From positions 9,567-73,566 of the forward strand of contig JAWVFK010000018.1 in the NCBI GenBank assembly GCA_033856175.1: 64,000 nucleotides of DNA, in the 5' to 3' direction. The number at the start of each line of letters is the position of its first letter. The stretch's first letter is position 1. Below the pieces are notes generated by a model. That model saw only the letters and a list, made by a program, of their open reading frames with translations, made no database searches and was not told where the DNA came from. The DNA is from JAWVFK01 sp033856175. GTDB taxonomy: Bacteria > Actinomycetota > Thermoleophilia > Solirubrobacterales > 70-9. The translations under genes were made by a program, and so were the position numbers. This document shows positions 41,168 through 49,456 of the stretch, piece after piece.

Positions 41168-41253
41168 CATCCCTGCGCCGGCATTACCCGGATCAGGTTC
41201 AGACGGTCGGCGGCGACCCAGCCGCCCTCTCAGCCCGTCGCTCGGGCTCCCGT
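41168..41253 (-). promoter_or_regulatory. TPP (THI-box) riboswitch
   Basis: On the minus strand the conserved boxes occur in order: CTGAGA (41233-41228), GAACCTGAT (41200-41192) and GTAATGCCGGC ending in GCAGGGA. A GC-rich P3-like stem lies between the first two. It sits directly upstream of thiO; thiamin pyrophosphate binding would lower thiO-thiSG expression. A TACCAT box (41272-41267) could be the promoter -10. Confidence 0.93.
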
Positions 41254-41254
41254 T

Positions 41255-41260
41255 TACTGT
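41255..41260 (+). promoter_or_regulatory. Candidate -10 box of a leaderless thiE transcript
   Basis: TACTGT is followed by 6 nt and the thiE ATG at 41267. No ribosome-binding site is visible. The box abuts the 5' end of the divergent riboswitch. Confidence 0.4.
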
Positions 41261-41266
41261 TAGGCC

Positions 41267-41962
41267 ATGGTAGCCGCAGCTCGACCACGGCGAGACATGT
41301 CGCGCTCGAGTGGGGCCGGCGGCCGCCGCCGCGAGCTGCTCGCCCAAGCCCACCTCTACTTCGTCTGCGAGGCGCTGCCGGGCGGCGAGGACCCCGAGCC
41401 GCTGCTGCGGGCGACGCTCGGCGCCGGCGCACAGATCGTCCAGCTGCGCGACAAGGCGGCCGGCGAGGAGCTCCTCGAGCGCTCGGGCGCTACGTTCGCG
41501 CGCCTGGCCGCCGAGCACGACGCGCTCTTCATCGTCAACGACAGCCCCGCCCTGGCTCGCGCGCTCGGCGCCGACGGCGTCCACCTCGGCCAGGACGATG
41601 GCGAGCTCGCCGCGGCCCGCGAGCTGCTCGGGCCCGAGGCGATCATCGGCGTGTCCACTCACTCCCCCGCCCAGCTTGCCGAGGCCGCGAGGACTGGCGT
41701 CGCCGACTACGCCAGCATCGGCCCGGTCTGGGAGACGCCGACGAAGGCCGGCAGGCCCGCTGTTGGACTCGACCTCGTTCGCCACGCGGCGGCGACCGCC
41801 GACCTGCCCTTCTTCGCGATCGGCGGCATCGACACGGGCAACGTCGGCGACGTGCTCGATGCCGGTGCGACTCGGATCGCCGTCGTCCGCGCCGTCCGCG
41901 ACGCCACCGATCCGGCGGCCGTGGCGCGCGAGCTGCGCCAAGCTCTCAGCGTGCGCGGCTGA
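41267..41962 (+). CDS. thiE: Thiamin-phosphate synthase
   Basis: The 231-residue TIM-barrel enzyme couples the thiazole and pyrimidine halves of thiamin. After about 22 variable residues come AHLYFVCEAL, GAGAQIVQLRDKAAGEE, LFIVNDSPALARALGADGVH, LGQDD, DYASIGPVWETPTKAG and FFAIGGIDTGNVGDVL, all family hallmarks. It is divergent from the riboswitch-controlled thiO-thiSG operon and therefore not under that riboswitch. Its stop overlaps the next ATG by one base. Confidence 0.95.
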   Translation: MVAAARPRRDMSRSSGAGGRRRELLAQAHLYFVCEALPGGEDPEPLLRATLGAGAQIVQLRDKAAGEELLERSGATFARLAAEHDALFIVNDSPALARALGADGVHLGQDDGELAAARELLGPEAIIGVSTHSPAQLAEAARTGVADYASIGPVWETPTKAGRPAVGLDLVRHAAATADLPFFAIGGIDTGNVGDVLDAGATRIAVVRAVRDATDPAAVARELRQALSVRG

Positions 41963-42525
41963 TGGGCAGTCGCGAGCGCAAGCGCGCCGAGCGGCACAAG
42001 CGCAAGACGCGCCGCGATCCGGACGCGCCGGCCGCACCCGGCGGCGACAACGGCGACGAGGAGGCGGCCGCAGCCGGTCCTCCGCAGCCTCCCAGCCGCT
42101 CCGAGCTCAAGAACGAGGCGGCGCGCGAAGCGCTCGTTCCCCTCGCCCAAGGGGAGCGGCCGCGGGTGGTGACGATCGGCGCCGTGCTCTCAGCGTGCAT
42201 CGCGGTCTCGGTCGTCGGCGCCTACGCCTTCGGGCTGACCGTCGACGGCAAGCACCCGCCCGTCGTCCAGATCCTCGTCCCCACCCTGCTGATGGGAATG
42301 ATGGCCTACGGGATGTGGCGGGCGCGCTACTGGGCCGTCCTCGGCTTCCAGGTCCTGCTCGTCTTCCTGATCCTCAGCGCAGCGCTCGGCCTGACCCGGG
42401 CCACGAGCACCACCCAGGCCGCGGCCACCGGCCTGTTGCTGCTGGGCGCCGGGGCGCTCTTCTACTTCATGGTCAGGGCGATGGCGCGGATCCAGATGCC
42501 CGAGCGCTTGCCGCGCGATCGATGA
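41962..42525 (+). CDS. Multi-pass membrane protein of unknown function
   Basis: The 187-residue protein begins with a basic stretch (MGSRERKRAERHKRKTRRD), an Ala/Pro/Glu-rich segment and then four hydrophobic segments (about residues 73-90, 98-115, 118-140, 147-168). The basic N-terminus should be cytoplasmic. It starts on the thiE stop (TGATG), indicating coupling. I do not recognise a family. Confidence 0.7.
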   Translation: MGSRERKRAERHKRKTRRDPDAPAAPGGDNGDEEAAAAGPPQPPSRSELKNEAAREALVPLAQGERPRVVTIGAVLSACIAVSVVGAYAFGLTVDGKHPPVVQILVPTLLMGMMAYGMWRARYWAVLGFQVLLVFLILSAALGLTRATSTTQAAATGLLLLGAGALFYFMVRAMARIQMPERLPRDR

Positions 42526-42551
42526 GCGCCGAGCGGCCAGACCTTTCTGGA

Positions 42552-42557
42552 TAGGCT
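42552..42557 (+). promoter_or_regulatory. Candidate -10 box of lpdA
   Basis: TAGGCT lies 10 nt before the lpdA ATG; no Shine-Dalgarno is seen. A very short or absent leader is likely. Confidence 0.3.
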
Positions 42558-42567
42558 TGCTCGACCG

Positions 42568-43935
42568 ATGGCTTCCTTCGACGTGATCGTGATCGGCGGC
42601 GGCCCTGGCGGCTACGTTGCGGCGATCAGGGCGGCCCAGCTCGGCCAGAAGACCGCCGTCATCGAGCGTGACGTGCCGGGCGGCCGCTGCCTCAACTACG
42701 CCTGCATCCCGGCGAAGACGGTCCTCCACACCGCCGAGGTCTACGCCCAGGCGGTCAATGACGCTGCCGGGCTCGGCGTCAAGATCGAGGGCGTCAGCAT
42801 CGACTGGCCGGCGGTGCAGAAGCGCCGTGAGACGGTGCGCAAGTCGCTTACCGGCGGCGTCAAGCTGCTCTGGGACAAGAACAAGGTCGAGATGATCGCC
42901 GGCGAGGCCTCGCTCACCGCCGACGGCAAGGTCAAGGTCGGCGGCGACAGCCACGAGGCCAAGGCGATCGTGCTGGCCACCGGCTCGGTGGCGCTGCCGA
43001 TCCCCGGCGTCGAGTTCGGCGGCCGCGTCCTCGACACCTGGGGAGCCTGGTCGCTGAAGGAGATGCCCTCGTCGCTCGCCGTCGTCGGCGCCGGCGCCTC
43101 GGGCGCCGAGATCGCCTCCGCCTACGGCCGCTTCGGCGTCGACGTGACGCTGATCGAGATGCTCGACCAGCTGCTGCCGGCCGAGGACAAGGACTGCGCC
43201 CGGGTGGTCGAGCGGGCCTTCAAGAAGCAAAACATCGAGCTCAAGCTCGGCACCAAGGTCGAGGAGGTCAGCGCCGGCAAGTCCTCTGTCAAGTTCAAGG
43301 CGGGCGGCGAGGAGCTCGAGGTCGATCACCTCGTCATCGCCGGCGGCCGCGCCCCCGACACCGCGGCGCTCAACCTCGAGGAGGCCGGGATCGCCACCGA
43401 GGACGGCGGCCGGATCAAGGTCGACGACTACCAGCGGACCTCGAAGGAGGGCATCTTCGCGATCGGCGACCTCGTCCGCGGCCCGGCGCTCGCCCACAAG
43501 GCCTCCGAGGAGGGCGTTGTCGCCGTCGAGACCGCGGCCGGCGCCGAGACCCACCCGATCGACGTCGCCGGCATTCCCGGGGCGACCTTCTGCCATCCCC
43601 AGGTCGCCAGCGTCGGCCTGACTGAGGCCCAGGCGAAGGAGACCGGCCGCGAGATCAAGGTCGGCAAGTTCAAGATCGGCGGCGTCGGCGCGGCGACCGT
43701 CTACGACGACCGCGACGGCCTCGTCAAGATCGTCGCCGACGCCGAGTACGGCGAGATCCTCGGCGCCCACATCGTCGGCAACCGCGCCTGCGACATGATC
43801 GCCGAGCTGGTCGATACCCGCGCCCTCGAAGGCGGCTACCAGGAGCTGGCACGAATCGTCCACCCCCACCCGACGATCTCCGAAGCGATCCTCGACGCCG
43901 CCCGCGCCGTCGACGGCTGGGCGACTCACGCCTGA
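42568..43935 (+). CDS. lpdA: Dihydrolipoamide dehydrogenase (E3)
   Basis: The 455-residue flavoprotein reoxidises the lipoyl group of 2-oxoacid dehydrogenases. FAD motif DVIVIGGGPGGYVAAIRAAQ, redox disulfide GGRCLNYACIPAK (C-x4-C), NAD motif LAVVGAGASGAEIASAYGRF, and the C-terminal HPHPTISEAI with the His-Glu pair are present. It heads the dehydrogenase locus that continues with E1 and E2. Confidence 0.95.
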   Translation: MASFDVIVIGGGPGGYVAAIRAAQLGQKTAVIERDVPGGRCLNYACIPAKTVLHTAEVYAQAVNDAAGLGVKIEGVSIDWPAVQKRRETVRKSLTGGVKLLWDKNKVEMIAGEASLTADGKVKVGGDSHEAKAIVLATGSVALPIPGVEFGGRVLDTWGAWSLKEMPSSLAVVGAGASGAEIASAYGRFGVDVTLIEMLDQLLPAEDKDCARVVERAFKKQNIELKLGTKVEEVSAGKSSVKFKAGGEELEVDHLVIAGGRAPDTAALNLEEAGIATEDGGRIKVDDYQRTSKEGIFAIGDLVRGPALAHKASEEGVVAVETAAGAETHPIDVAGIPGATFCHPQVASVGLTEAQAKETGREIKVGKFKIGGVGAATVYDDRDGLVKIVADAEYGEILGAHIVGNRACDMIAELVDTRALEGGYQELARIVHPHPTISEAILDAARAVDGWATHA

Positions 43936-43938
43936 CCG

Positions 43939-44556
43939 TTGCAGCCAGTCTTCTACTACGACCTCAGCTCTCCCTACTCGTACCTGGCCGCCGAGCGCAT
44001 CAACTCGCTCTTCGACGAGCCGCCGCGCTGGCAGCCGATCTCCTTCGGCTTCCTGCTGAGGGCGACGGCCAAGGTCCCCTGGTCGCTGCGCCCAGGTCAC
44101 GAGGCCGACATGCGCGAGATCGAGCGCCGCGCCGCCGAGCGCGGCATGCAGCCGCTGCGCTGGCCCGAGTTCTGGCTTCGCGACCCCGGCGATAACCCCG
44201 CCGAGGCGCCGGTCGCCACCTCCTACAGCCTCGCGGCGGCCAGGGCCGCGATCTTCGCCCAGCAGTCGGGCCGCGTCGTCGCCTTCTCGCTCGCCGCCTT
44301 TCGCCAGGCCTTCGCCGCCGGCCGCGACCTCAGCGACCTCGACAACGTCATCCTCGCCGCCGCCGCCTGCGAGCTGCACCCGAAGGCGGTGCTGAAGGGG
44401 ATCGAGACCCGCGCCGTCAAAGACCGGCTGCGCGAGGCGACCGAGGAGGCGATCGACCGCGGCGTCACCGGCATCCCCACCATCGCCGTCGGCGAACGGC
44501 TCTTCTGGGGCGACGACCGGCTCGAGGAAGCGGCACAGGCGGCGGCCGCAAACTAG
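43939..44556 (+). CDS. DsbA-family 2-hydroxychromene-2-carboxylate isomerase-like protein
   Basis: The 205-residue protein has FYYDLSSPYSYLAAERI at the start and GVTGIPTIAVGERLFWGDDR near the end, the thioredoxin-fold/kappa-GST signature with Ser in the active-site position. Family members isomerise aromatic catabolites with glutathione, but many homologues are uncharacterised. TTG start at 43939, 3 nt after lpdA. Its role in a dehydrogenase operon is unclear; it may act in redox or thiol handling. Confidence 0.85.
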   Translation: MQPVFYYDLSSPYSYLAAERINSLFDEPPRWQPISFGFLLRATAKVPWSLRPGHEADMREIERRAAERGMQPLRWPEFWLRDPGDNPAEAPVATSYSLAAARAAIFAQQSGRVVAFSLAAFRQAFAAGRDLSDLDNVILAAAACELHPKAVLKGIETRAVKDRLREATEEAIDRGVTGIPTIAVGERLFWGDDRLEEAAQAAAAN

Positions 44557-44591
44557 TCTGAACAGATCGACGAGCGCGAGGCCCTCTGAAC

Positions 44592-45815
44592 ATGGCAGCC
44601 ACCTCCAGAGCCAGGACTAAGTCCAAGCCGAAGGCCTCGACCGGCGGCGGCTCCGGGGGCAAGGGCGGCGGCCTGCCGGATGCCAAGACCTCACGCGAGC
44701 TGCTGGCGACGATGGCGCTGATCCGGCGCTTCGAGGAAGAGGCCGGGCGCCAGTACCAGAAGGCCAAGGCCGGCGGCTTCCTTCACCTCGCGATCGGTGA
44801 GGAGGCGACGATCGTCGGCACGACCTCGGTGATGCGCGAGGACGACTACCTGATCGGCACCTACCGCACCCACGGCCACGCGATAGCCCGCGGAACCGAC
44901 CCCAAGAACGTGATGGCGGAGCTGTTCGGCCGCGTCGACGGCACCTCGCGCGGCCGCGGCGGCTCGATGCACATCTTCGATGCCAAGCGGCGCTTCATGG
45001 GCGGCTACGGAATCGTCGGTGGCAACCTGCCGCTGGCGGCGGGCTTCGGCCTCGCCTCCGACTACCTCGGCGAGGACGCCGTCACGGTCTGCATGTTCGG
45101 CGATGGCGCCTCCAACACGGGCAACTTCGGCGAGACGATGAACCTGGCGGCGCTGTGGAAGCTGCCGGTGGTCTTCGTCGTCGAGAACAACCTCTACGGG
45201 ATGGGCACCTCGATCGAGCGCCACTCCGCCGTTACCGACCTCTCGCGCAAGGCCGAGGGCCACGGCATCCCCGGCGAGCGGGCCGACGGCATGGACGTGA
45301 TCGCCGTCCGCGACGCGGTCACCGACCACATCCGCCAGGCGCGGGAGGACCGCCGGCCGACGCTGCTGGAAGTCGTCACCTACCGCTTCCGCGGCCACTC
45401 CGCCGCCGACCCCGAGGTCTATCGCGAGAAGAAGGAGGTCGAGGAGTGGCGCAAGAAGGACCCGATCGAGGCCTTCGCCCAGCGGCTGATCGAGGCCGGA
45501 GCGATCGAGGAATCTGACCTCGAGGCGATCCGCGAGGAGGCCGAAAAGACGGTGCTGGCGGCGGTCGAGTTCGCCGACGCCTCGCCCGAGCCGCCGCTGG
45601 AGACCCTCTACGAGAACCTCTACGTGCTCGACGACACGGCGGCGTGGTACGCGGTCGACGAGCGCAGCCCCGAGCCCCATCCCGGGGAGCGCGAGCACGA
45701 GGCCGGCGCCGAGGCGCAGAAGCTCGCCGAGGCCGGCGCCGCCTACGCCGGCCAAACCCCGGCGCCGAAGCGTTCCGCCGAAGAGCAGGCCTCCGCGCCC
45801 GAGCAGGCGGGCTAG
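44592..45815 (+). CDS. pdhA: Pyruvate (or related 2-oxoacid) dehydrogenase E1 alpha subunit
   Basis: The 407-residue protein has a Lys/Gly-rich N-terminal extension, YRTHGHAIARGTDP, GRGGSMHIFD, and the thiamin-diphosphate motif GDGASNTGNFGETMNLAAL (about 168-186) ending in VVENNLYG. The last 60 residues are Ala/Glu/Pro-rich. Close relatives include PdhA and acetoin dehydrogenase AcoA, so the substrate is inferred as pyruvate from the full E1-E2-E3 set with lipB/lipA. E1 beta follows 13 nt downstream. Confidence 0.9.
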   Translation: MAATSRARTKSKPKASTGGGSGGKGGGLPDAKTSRELLATMALIRRFEEEAGRQYQKAKAGGFLHLAIGEEATIVGTTSVMREDDYLIGTYRTHGHAIARGTDPKNVMAELFGRVDGTSRGRGGSMHIFDAKRRFMGGYGIVGGNLPLAAGFGLASDYLGEDAVTVCMFGDGASNTGNFGETMNLAALWKLPVVFVVENNLYGMGTSIERHSAVTDLSRKAEGHGIPGERADGMDVIAVRDAVTDHIRQAREDRRPTLLEVVTYRFRGHSAADPEVYREKKEVEEWRKKDPIEAFAQRLIEAGAIEESDLEAIREEAEKTVLAAVEFADASPEPPLETLYENLYVLDDTAAWYAVDERSPEPHPGEREHEAGAEAQKLAEAGAAYAGQTPAPKRSAEEQASAPEQAG

Positions 45816-45828
45816 GCGAGGTGGCGCG

Positions 45829-46818
45829 ATGGCTGTGATGCGGATGCGCGAGGCCCTGCGGGACGCGATGGCCGAGGAGATGGAGCGCGACGAGACCGTC
45901 TACGTGATGGGCGAGGACGTCGGCGTCTTCCAGGGGGCCTTCAAGGTGACCGAGGGCCTGATGGACCGCTTCGGCGAGAAGCGCGTGCGCGACACGCCGA
46001 TCTCCGAGAACACGATCGTCGGCGTCGGCGTCGGCTCGGCGATGACCGGGCTGCGGCCGATCGTCGAGATCATGACCGTCAACTTCTCGCTGCTGGCGCT
46101 GGACCAGATCGTCAACCACGCCGCGGCGATCCCCTACATGTTCAACGGCCAGGTGCGGGTGCCGCTGGTCATCCGGATGCCGGGCGGTGGCGGCCACCAG
46201 CTCGGCCCCACCCACTCGCACAGCTTCGAGGCGCTTTTCCTGCAGGTGCCGGGGCTGCTGGTCGCCTGTCCCTCGACCCCCGCCGACGGCAAGGGGCTGT
46301 TGAAGACGGCGATTCGCAACGACAACCCGGTGATCTTCCTCGAGCACGAGTCGCTCTACGGCGCTCGCGGCGAGGTGCCCGACGACGACGATCACACCGT
46401 GCCGTTCGGCCGGGCGGCGATCCGTCGCGAGGGAACCGACCTCACCGTGATCGCGGTCCTGCGGATGGCGCAGATCGCCGAACAGGCGGCGAAGACGCTC
46501 GCCAACGAGCACGGCGTCGAGGCGGAGGTCATCGACCCGCGGACGCTGCGGCCGCTGGACCTCGAGACGATCCTCGAATCGGTCCGCAAGACGAACCGCG
46601 TCGTTGTCGTCGAGGAGGGCTGGCCTCACGGCGGCGTCGGGGCAAACCTCGCCGCGCTGATCCAGGAGCAGGCCTTCGACTATCTCGACGCGCCGATCCA
46701 GCGGGTCACCGGCGCCGACGTCCCGATGCCCTACTCGAAGCGGATGGAGCAGGCGGCGATCCCCCACCAGGAGCACGTCGTCAGCGCCGCGCTGGCGACC
46801 CTGGAGGGCTCGCTATGA
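45829..46818 (+). CDS. pdhB: Pyruvate (or related 2-oxoacid) dehydrogenase E1 beta subunit
   Basis: The 329-residue transketolase-like subunit shows REALRDAMAEEMERDETVYV, MGEDVGVFQGAFKVTEGL, RVRDTPISENTIVGVGVGSA, LVIRMPGGGGHQLGPTHSHS and the C-terminal VVEEGWPHGGVGANLAALI. It pairs with E1 alpha to form the heterotetramer that decarboxylates the oxoacid. GAGGTGG precedes the ATG. Confidence 0.95.
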   Translation: MAVMRMREALRDAMAEEMERDETVYVMGEDVGVFQGAFKVTEGLMDRFGEKRVRDTPISENTIVGVGVGSAMTGLRPIVEIMTVNFSLLALDQIVNHAAAIPYMFNGQVRVPLVIRMPGGGGHQLGPTHSHSFEALFLQVPGLLVACPSTPADGKGLLKTAIRNDNPVIFLEHESLYGARGEVPDDDDHTVPFGRAAIRREGTDLTVIAVLRMAQIAEQAAKTLANEHGVEAEVIDPRTLRPLDLETILESVRKTNRVVVVEEGWPHGGVGANLAALIQEQAFDYLDAPIQRVTGADVPMPYSKRMEQAAIPHQEHVVSAALATLEGSL

Positions 46819-46848
46819 GACCGGCCGCCAGCGGCAGCGAGGTCGTCG

Positions 46849-48177
46849 ATGGCTGACGTCGTCATGCCGCGGCTCTCCGACTCGATGGAGGAGGGAACGA
46901 TCCTGCGCTGGCTCAAGCAGGCGGGCGACCAGCTCGCCGTCGGCGACGAGCTCGTCGAGATCGAGACCGACAAGGCCAACATGGTCTACGAGGCCGACAC
47001 GGCGGGGACGCTGACCGAGATCCTCGCCCAGGAGGGAGAGACGCTGCCGATCGGCGAGCCGATCGCCCGGATCGGGGATGGGGATGGCGGCGGGGACGAT
47101 GGCGGCGGTTCCAATGGCGCCGCTGCCAAAGCGGCGCCGACGAAGGAAGCGAAGGAGGAGCCCCCCGCCGCCGAGCCGGCCGAGCCCGAGCCCGCCGCCG
47201 AGCCGGCTTCCCGCCCCGCTGAGCCTTCGAGCGCGCCGACGGCGACTGCAGCCGCCCCCGCGCGGCCCGAGTCGCCGAGCGACGGCGACGGCCGCGTCAA
47301 GGCATCTCCGATCGCCCGCCGGATAGCTCGCGACCAAGGCGTCGATCTCGGCTCGCTCCACGGCTCGGGCCCGGGCGGGCGGATCGTCAAGGCCGACGTC
47401 GAGGCGGCTCAGGGCTCCGCCCAGCCCCAGGCGCCTGCGAGCGCCGCGTCGGCCCCGGCAGGCACACCCGACCTGGCAACGGCGAAGGGCTCGGTCACCG
47501 TCCAGGAGCTGACGAAGCTGCAGCAGACCGTCGCCCGGCGAATGGCGGAGTCGAAGGCGACGGCGCCGCACTTCTACCTCAGCGCCGACATCGACATGAC
47601 CCGAGCGGTCGAAGCGCGGTCGCGGATCAAGGCGGCGGCGGCCGAGGACGAGGTCGTCCCCTCCTTCAACGACATGGTCGTCAAGGCCTGCGCGATCGCT
47701 CTGCGTGAGCACCCGCGCGCCAACGGCGCCTATCGCGACGGCCGGCTCGAGCTCTACTCACGCATCAACGTCGGCGTGGCGGTCGCCGCGCAGGACGCGC
47801 TCGTCGTGCCGACGGTCTTCGACGCCGACCTCAAGGGCCTGCGACAGATCGCCGGCGAGGTCCGCGCCGTCGCCGGCAGGGTGCGCGAGGGAACGGTGAC
47901 GCCGCCCGAGCTCTCGGGCGGGACGTTCACGGTCTCCAACCTCGGCATGTACGGGATCGACAGCTTCTCCGCCGTCATCAACCCGCCCCAGGCGGCGATC
48001 CTCGCCGTCGGCGCGATCGTCGAGCGGCCCGTCGTCCGCGACGGCGAGATCGCGACCGCCCAGCTGATGTCGGTGACGCTGGCCTGCGATCACCGCATCC
48101 TCTACGGCGCCGACGGCGCCGAGTTCCTGGCACGGATCCGGCATCTGCTCGAAGAGCCGCTGGCGTTGGCGCTATGA
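46849..48177 (+). CDS. pdhC: Dihydrolipoamide acyltransferase (E2)
   Basis: The 442-residue protein has one lipoyl domain (residues 1-80, lipoylated Lys in EIETDKANMVYEAD), an Ala/Pro/Glu linker, an E1/E3-binding peripheral domain (about 142-180: KASPIARRIARDQGVDLGSL), a second linker and the CAT domain with the active-site DHRILYGADGAEFL near the end. It starts 30 nt after pdhB with GAGGT as ribosome-binding site. LipA and LipB encoded just downstream would supply its cofactor. Confidence 0.95.
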   Translation: MADVVMPRLSDSMEEGTILRWLKQAGDQLAVGDELVEIETDKANMVYEADTAGTLTEILAQEGETLPIGEPIARIGDGDGGGDDGGGSNGAAAKAAPTKEAKEEPPAAEPAEPEPAAEPASRPAEPSSAPTATAAAPARPESPSDGDGRVKASPIARRIARDQGVDLGSLHGSGPGGRIVKADVEAAQGSAQPQAPASAASAPAGTPDLATAKGSVTVQELTKLQQTVARRMAESKATAPHFYLSADIDMTRAVEARSRIKAAAAEDEVVPSFNDMVVKACAIALREHPRANGAYRDGRLELYSRINVGVAVAAQDALVVPTVFDADLKGLRQIAGEVRAVAGRVREGTVTPPELSGGTFTVSNLGMYGIDSFSAVINPPQAAILAVGAIVERPVVRDGEIATAQLMSVTLACDHRILYGADGAEFLARIRHLLEEPLALAL

Positions 48178-48644
48178 CGGCAGCGGCGTCCAATCCCAGC
48201 GTGGCCGAGTCGCTGCCCCACGTCGACGAGCACTCGATCGAGGTCGAGGCTGCGCCCGACGTGGTCTGGCCGGCGATGCTCAGCGTCGCCGGCGGCGCCT
48301 TCCGCGGCCGCGGCAAGGGCCTGTTCGCAGCCGCCGTCGGCGCGTCGGAGCGTGCGGCCAGCGGCACCGTCGGCGAGGTCGGCTCGACGATCGTCGGCTT
48401 CCGCGTCGCTCGCTCCGAGCCGCCGTCGCTGCTCTCGCTCGAGGGCAGCCACCGCTTCTCCCGCTACGCGCTGATCTTCCGCGTCGACGACCTCGGCCAG
48501 GGCCGCTCACGCCTACGCGCCGAGACCCGCGCCGTCTTCCCCGGGCCGCACGGCAAGGTCTACCGCGGGCTGGTCATCGGCAGCCGCATCCACGTCTTGG
48601 TGACGCGGCGGATGCTGGCTGCGATCAAGCAGCGCGCAGGCTAA
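48174..48644 (+). CDS. SRPBCC-like protein
   Basis: The 156-residue protein begins on the pdhC stop (ATGA). The HSIEVEAAPDVVWPAML opening, a Gly/Ala-rich centre and SLEGSHRFSRYALIFRVDDL followed by SRLRAETRAVFPGPHGKVYR suggest a START/SRPBCC ligand-binding fold. No enzymatic residue is apparent. Its position between E2 and lipB is its only functional clue. Confidence 0.65.
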   Translation: MTAAASNPSVAESLPHVDEHSIEVEAAPDVVWPAMLSVAGGAFRGRGKGLFAAAVGASERAASGTVGEVGSTIVGFRVARSEPPSLLSLEGSHRFSRYALIFRVDDLGQGRSRLRAETRAVFPGPHGKVYRGLVIGSRIHVLVTRRMLAAIKQRAG

Positions 48645-48682
48645 GCGCCGCTGCTCTCACCACTGCCTGCCAGACTGAATGC

Positions 48683-49456
48683 ATGAGCAGCGAGCTCCTC
48701 GTCGCACGCTACGGCGTCGTTCCTTACGGCGAAGCGCGCGAGCTTCAGCTGCGCGTCGCGCAGGCGCGGCAGGCCGAGCAGATCGCCGACGTCCTCCTTC
48801 TCCTCCAGCACCCACCCACCTACACGCGCGGCCGTCGCTCGACCGCCGCGGAGCTGCCGATGGGCGAGGACTGGTACCGAATGCAGGGGATCGAGGTCAC
48901 CGAGACCGATCGCGGCGGGCGGGTGACCTACCACGGCCCCGGCCAGCTGGTGGGCTATCCGATCGTCAGCCTGCGCCCCTACGGCGACGATGTCCACGAC
49001 TACGTGCGACGAATGGAGAGGGTGGCGATCGAGTCGCTCGCCGTCCATGGCGTCGAAGCGAGAACCATCGAGGGCCTGACCGGCGTCTGGACCGCGGGCG
49101 AGCGGCCCGGTGCCGGCGGCGCGCCCGGCGAGGCGCGCAAGATCGGCTCGATCGGCGTCCACGTCAGCCGCGGCGTCACGACCCACGGCTTCGCGATCAA
49201 CGTCAACAACGACCTGCAGCCCTTCGAATGGATCGTCCCCTGCGGGATCGAGGGCTGCCGGGTGACCTCGCTCTCGCGCGAGCTCGGCGCCGAGCAGGAT
49301 CTCGACGGCTTCGCGACGACGGTTCGCGACCGGTTTGCGGCGATCTACGAGCGCAGCGCCGTCGAGATCGAAGTCGCCGGGCTCGAGGATCGACTGGCAG
49401 CTGCCGAGCTGACGACGACCGCCGCCGAGGCCGCCCCGGTAGGTTCAGCCCAGTGA
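48683..49456 (+). CDS. lipB: Octanoyl-[acyl-carrier-protein] protein transferase
   Basis: The 257-residue enzyme moves octanoate from ACP to lipoyl domains. GGRVTYHGPGQLVGYPIV, the catalytic Lys in ARKIGSIGVHVSRGVTTHGF and the catalytic Cys in WIVPCGIEGCRVTSL are present. The C-terminal 20 residues are variable. Its stop overlaps the lipA start by 4 nt. Confidence 0.95.
   Translation: MSSELLVARYGVVPYGEARELQLRVAQARQAEQIADVLLLLQHPPTYTRGRRSTAAELPMGEDWYRMQGIEVTETDRGGRVTYHGPGQLVGYPIVSLRPYGDDVHDYVRRMERVAIESLAVHGVEARTIEGLTGVWTAGERPGAGGAPGEARKIGSIGVHVSRGVTTHGFAINVNNDLQPFEWIVPCGIEGCRVTSLSRELGAEQDLDGFATTVRDRFAAIYERSAVEIEVAGLEDRLAAAELTTTAAEAAPVGSAQ

Noticed and set aside
41135..41170. ATG 41170 as the thiO start
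   Set aside because: It forms part of the riboswitch 3' end and lacks a separate ribosome-binding site; GTG 41137 has GGAGGAG upstream.
42190..44379. 729-codon open frame antisense to lpdA and neighbours
   Set aside because: Shadow of strong G/C third-position bias; no conserved motif.
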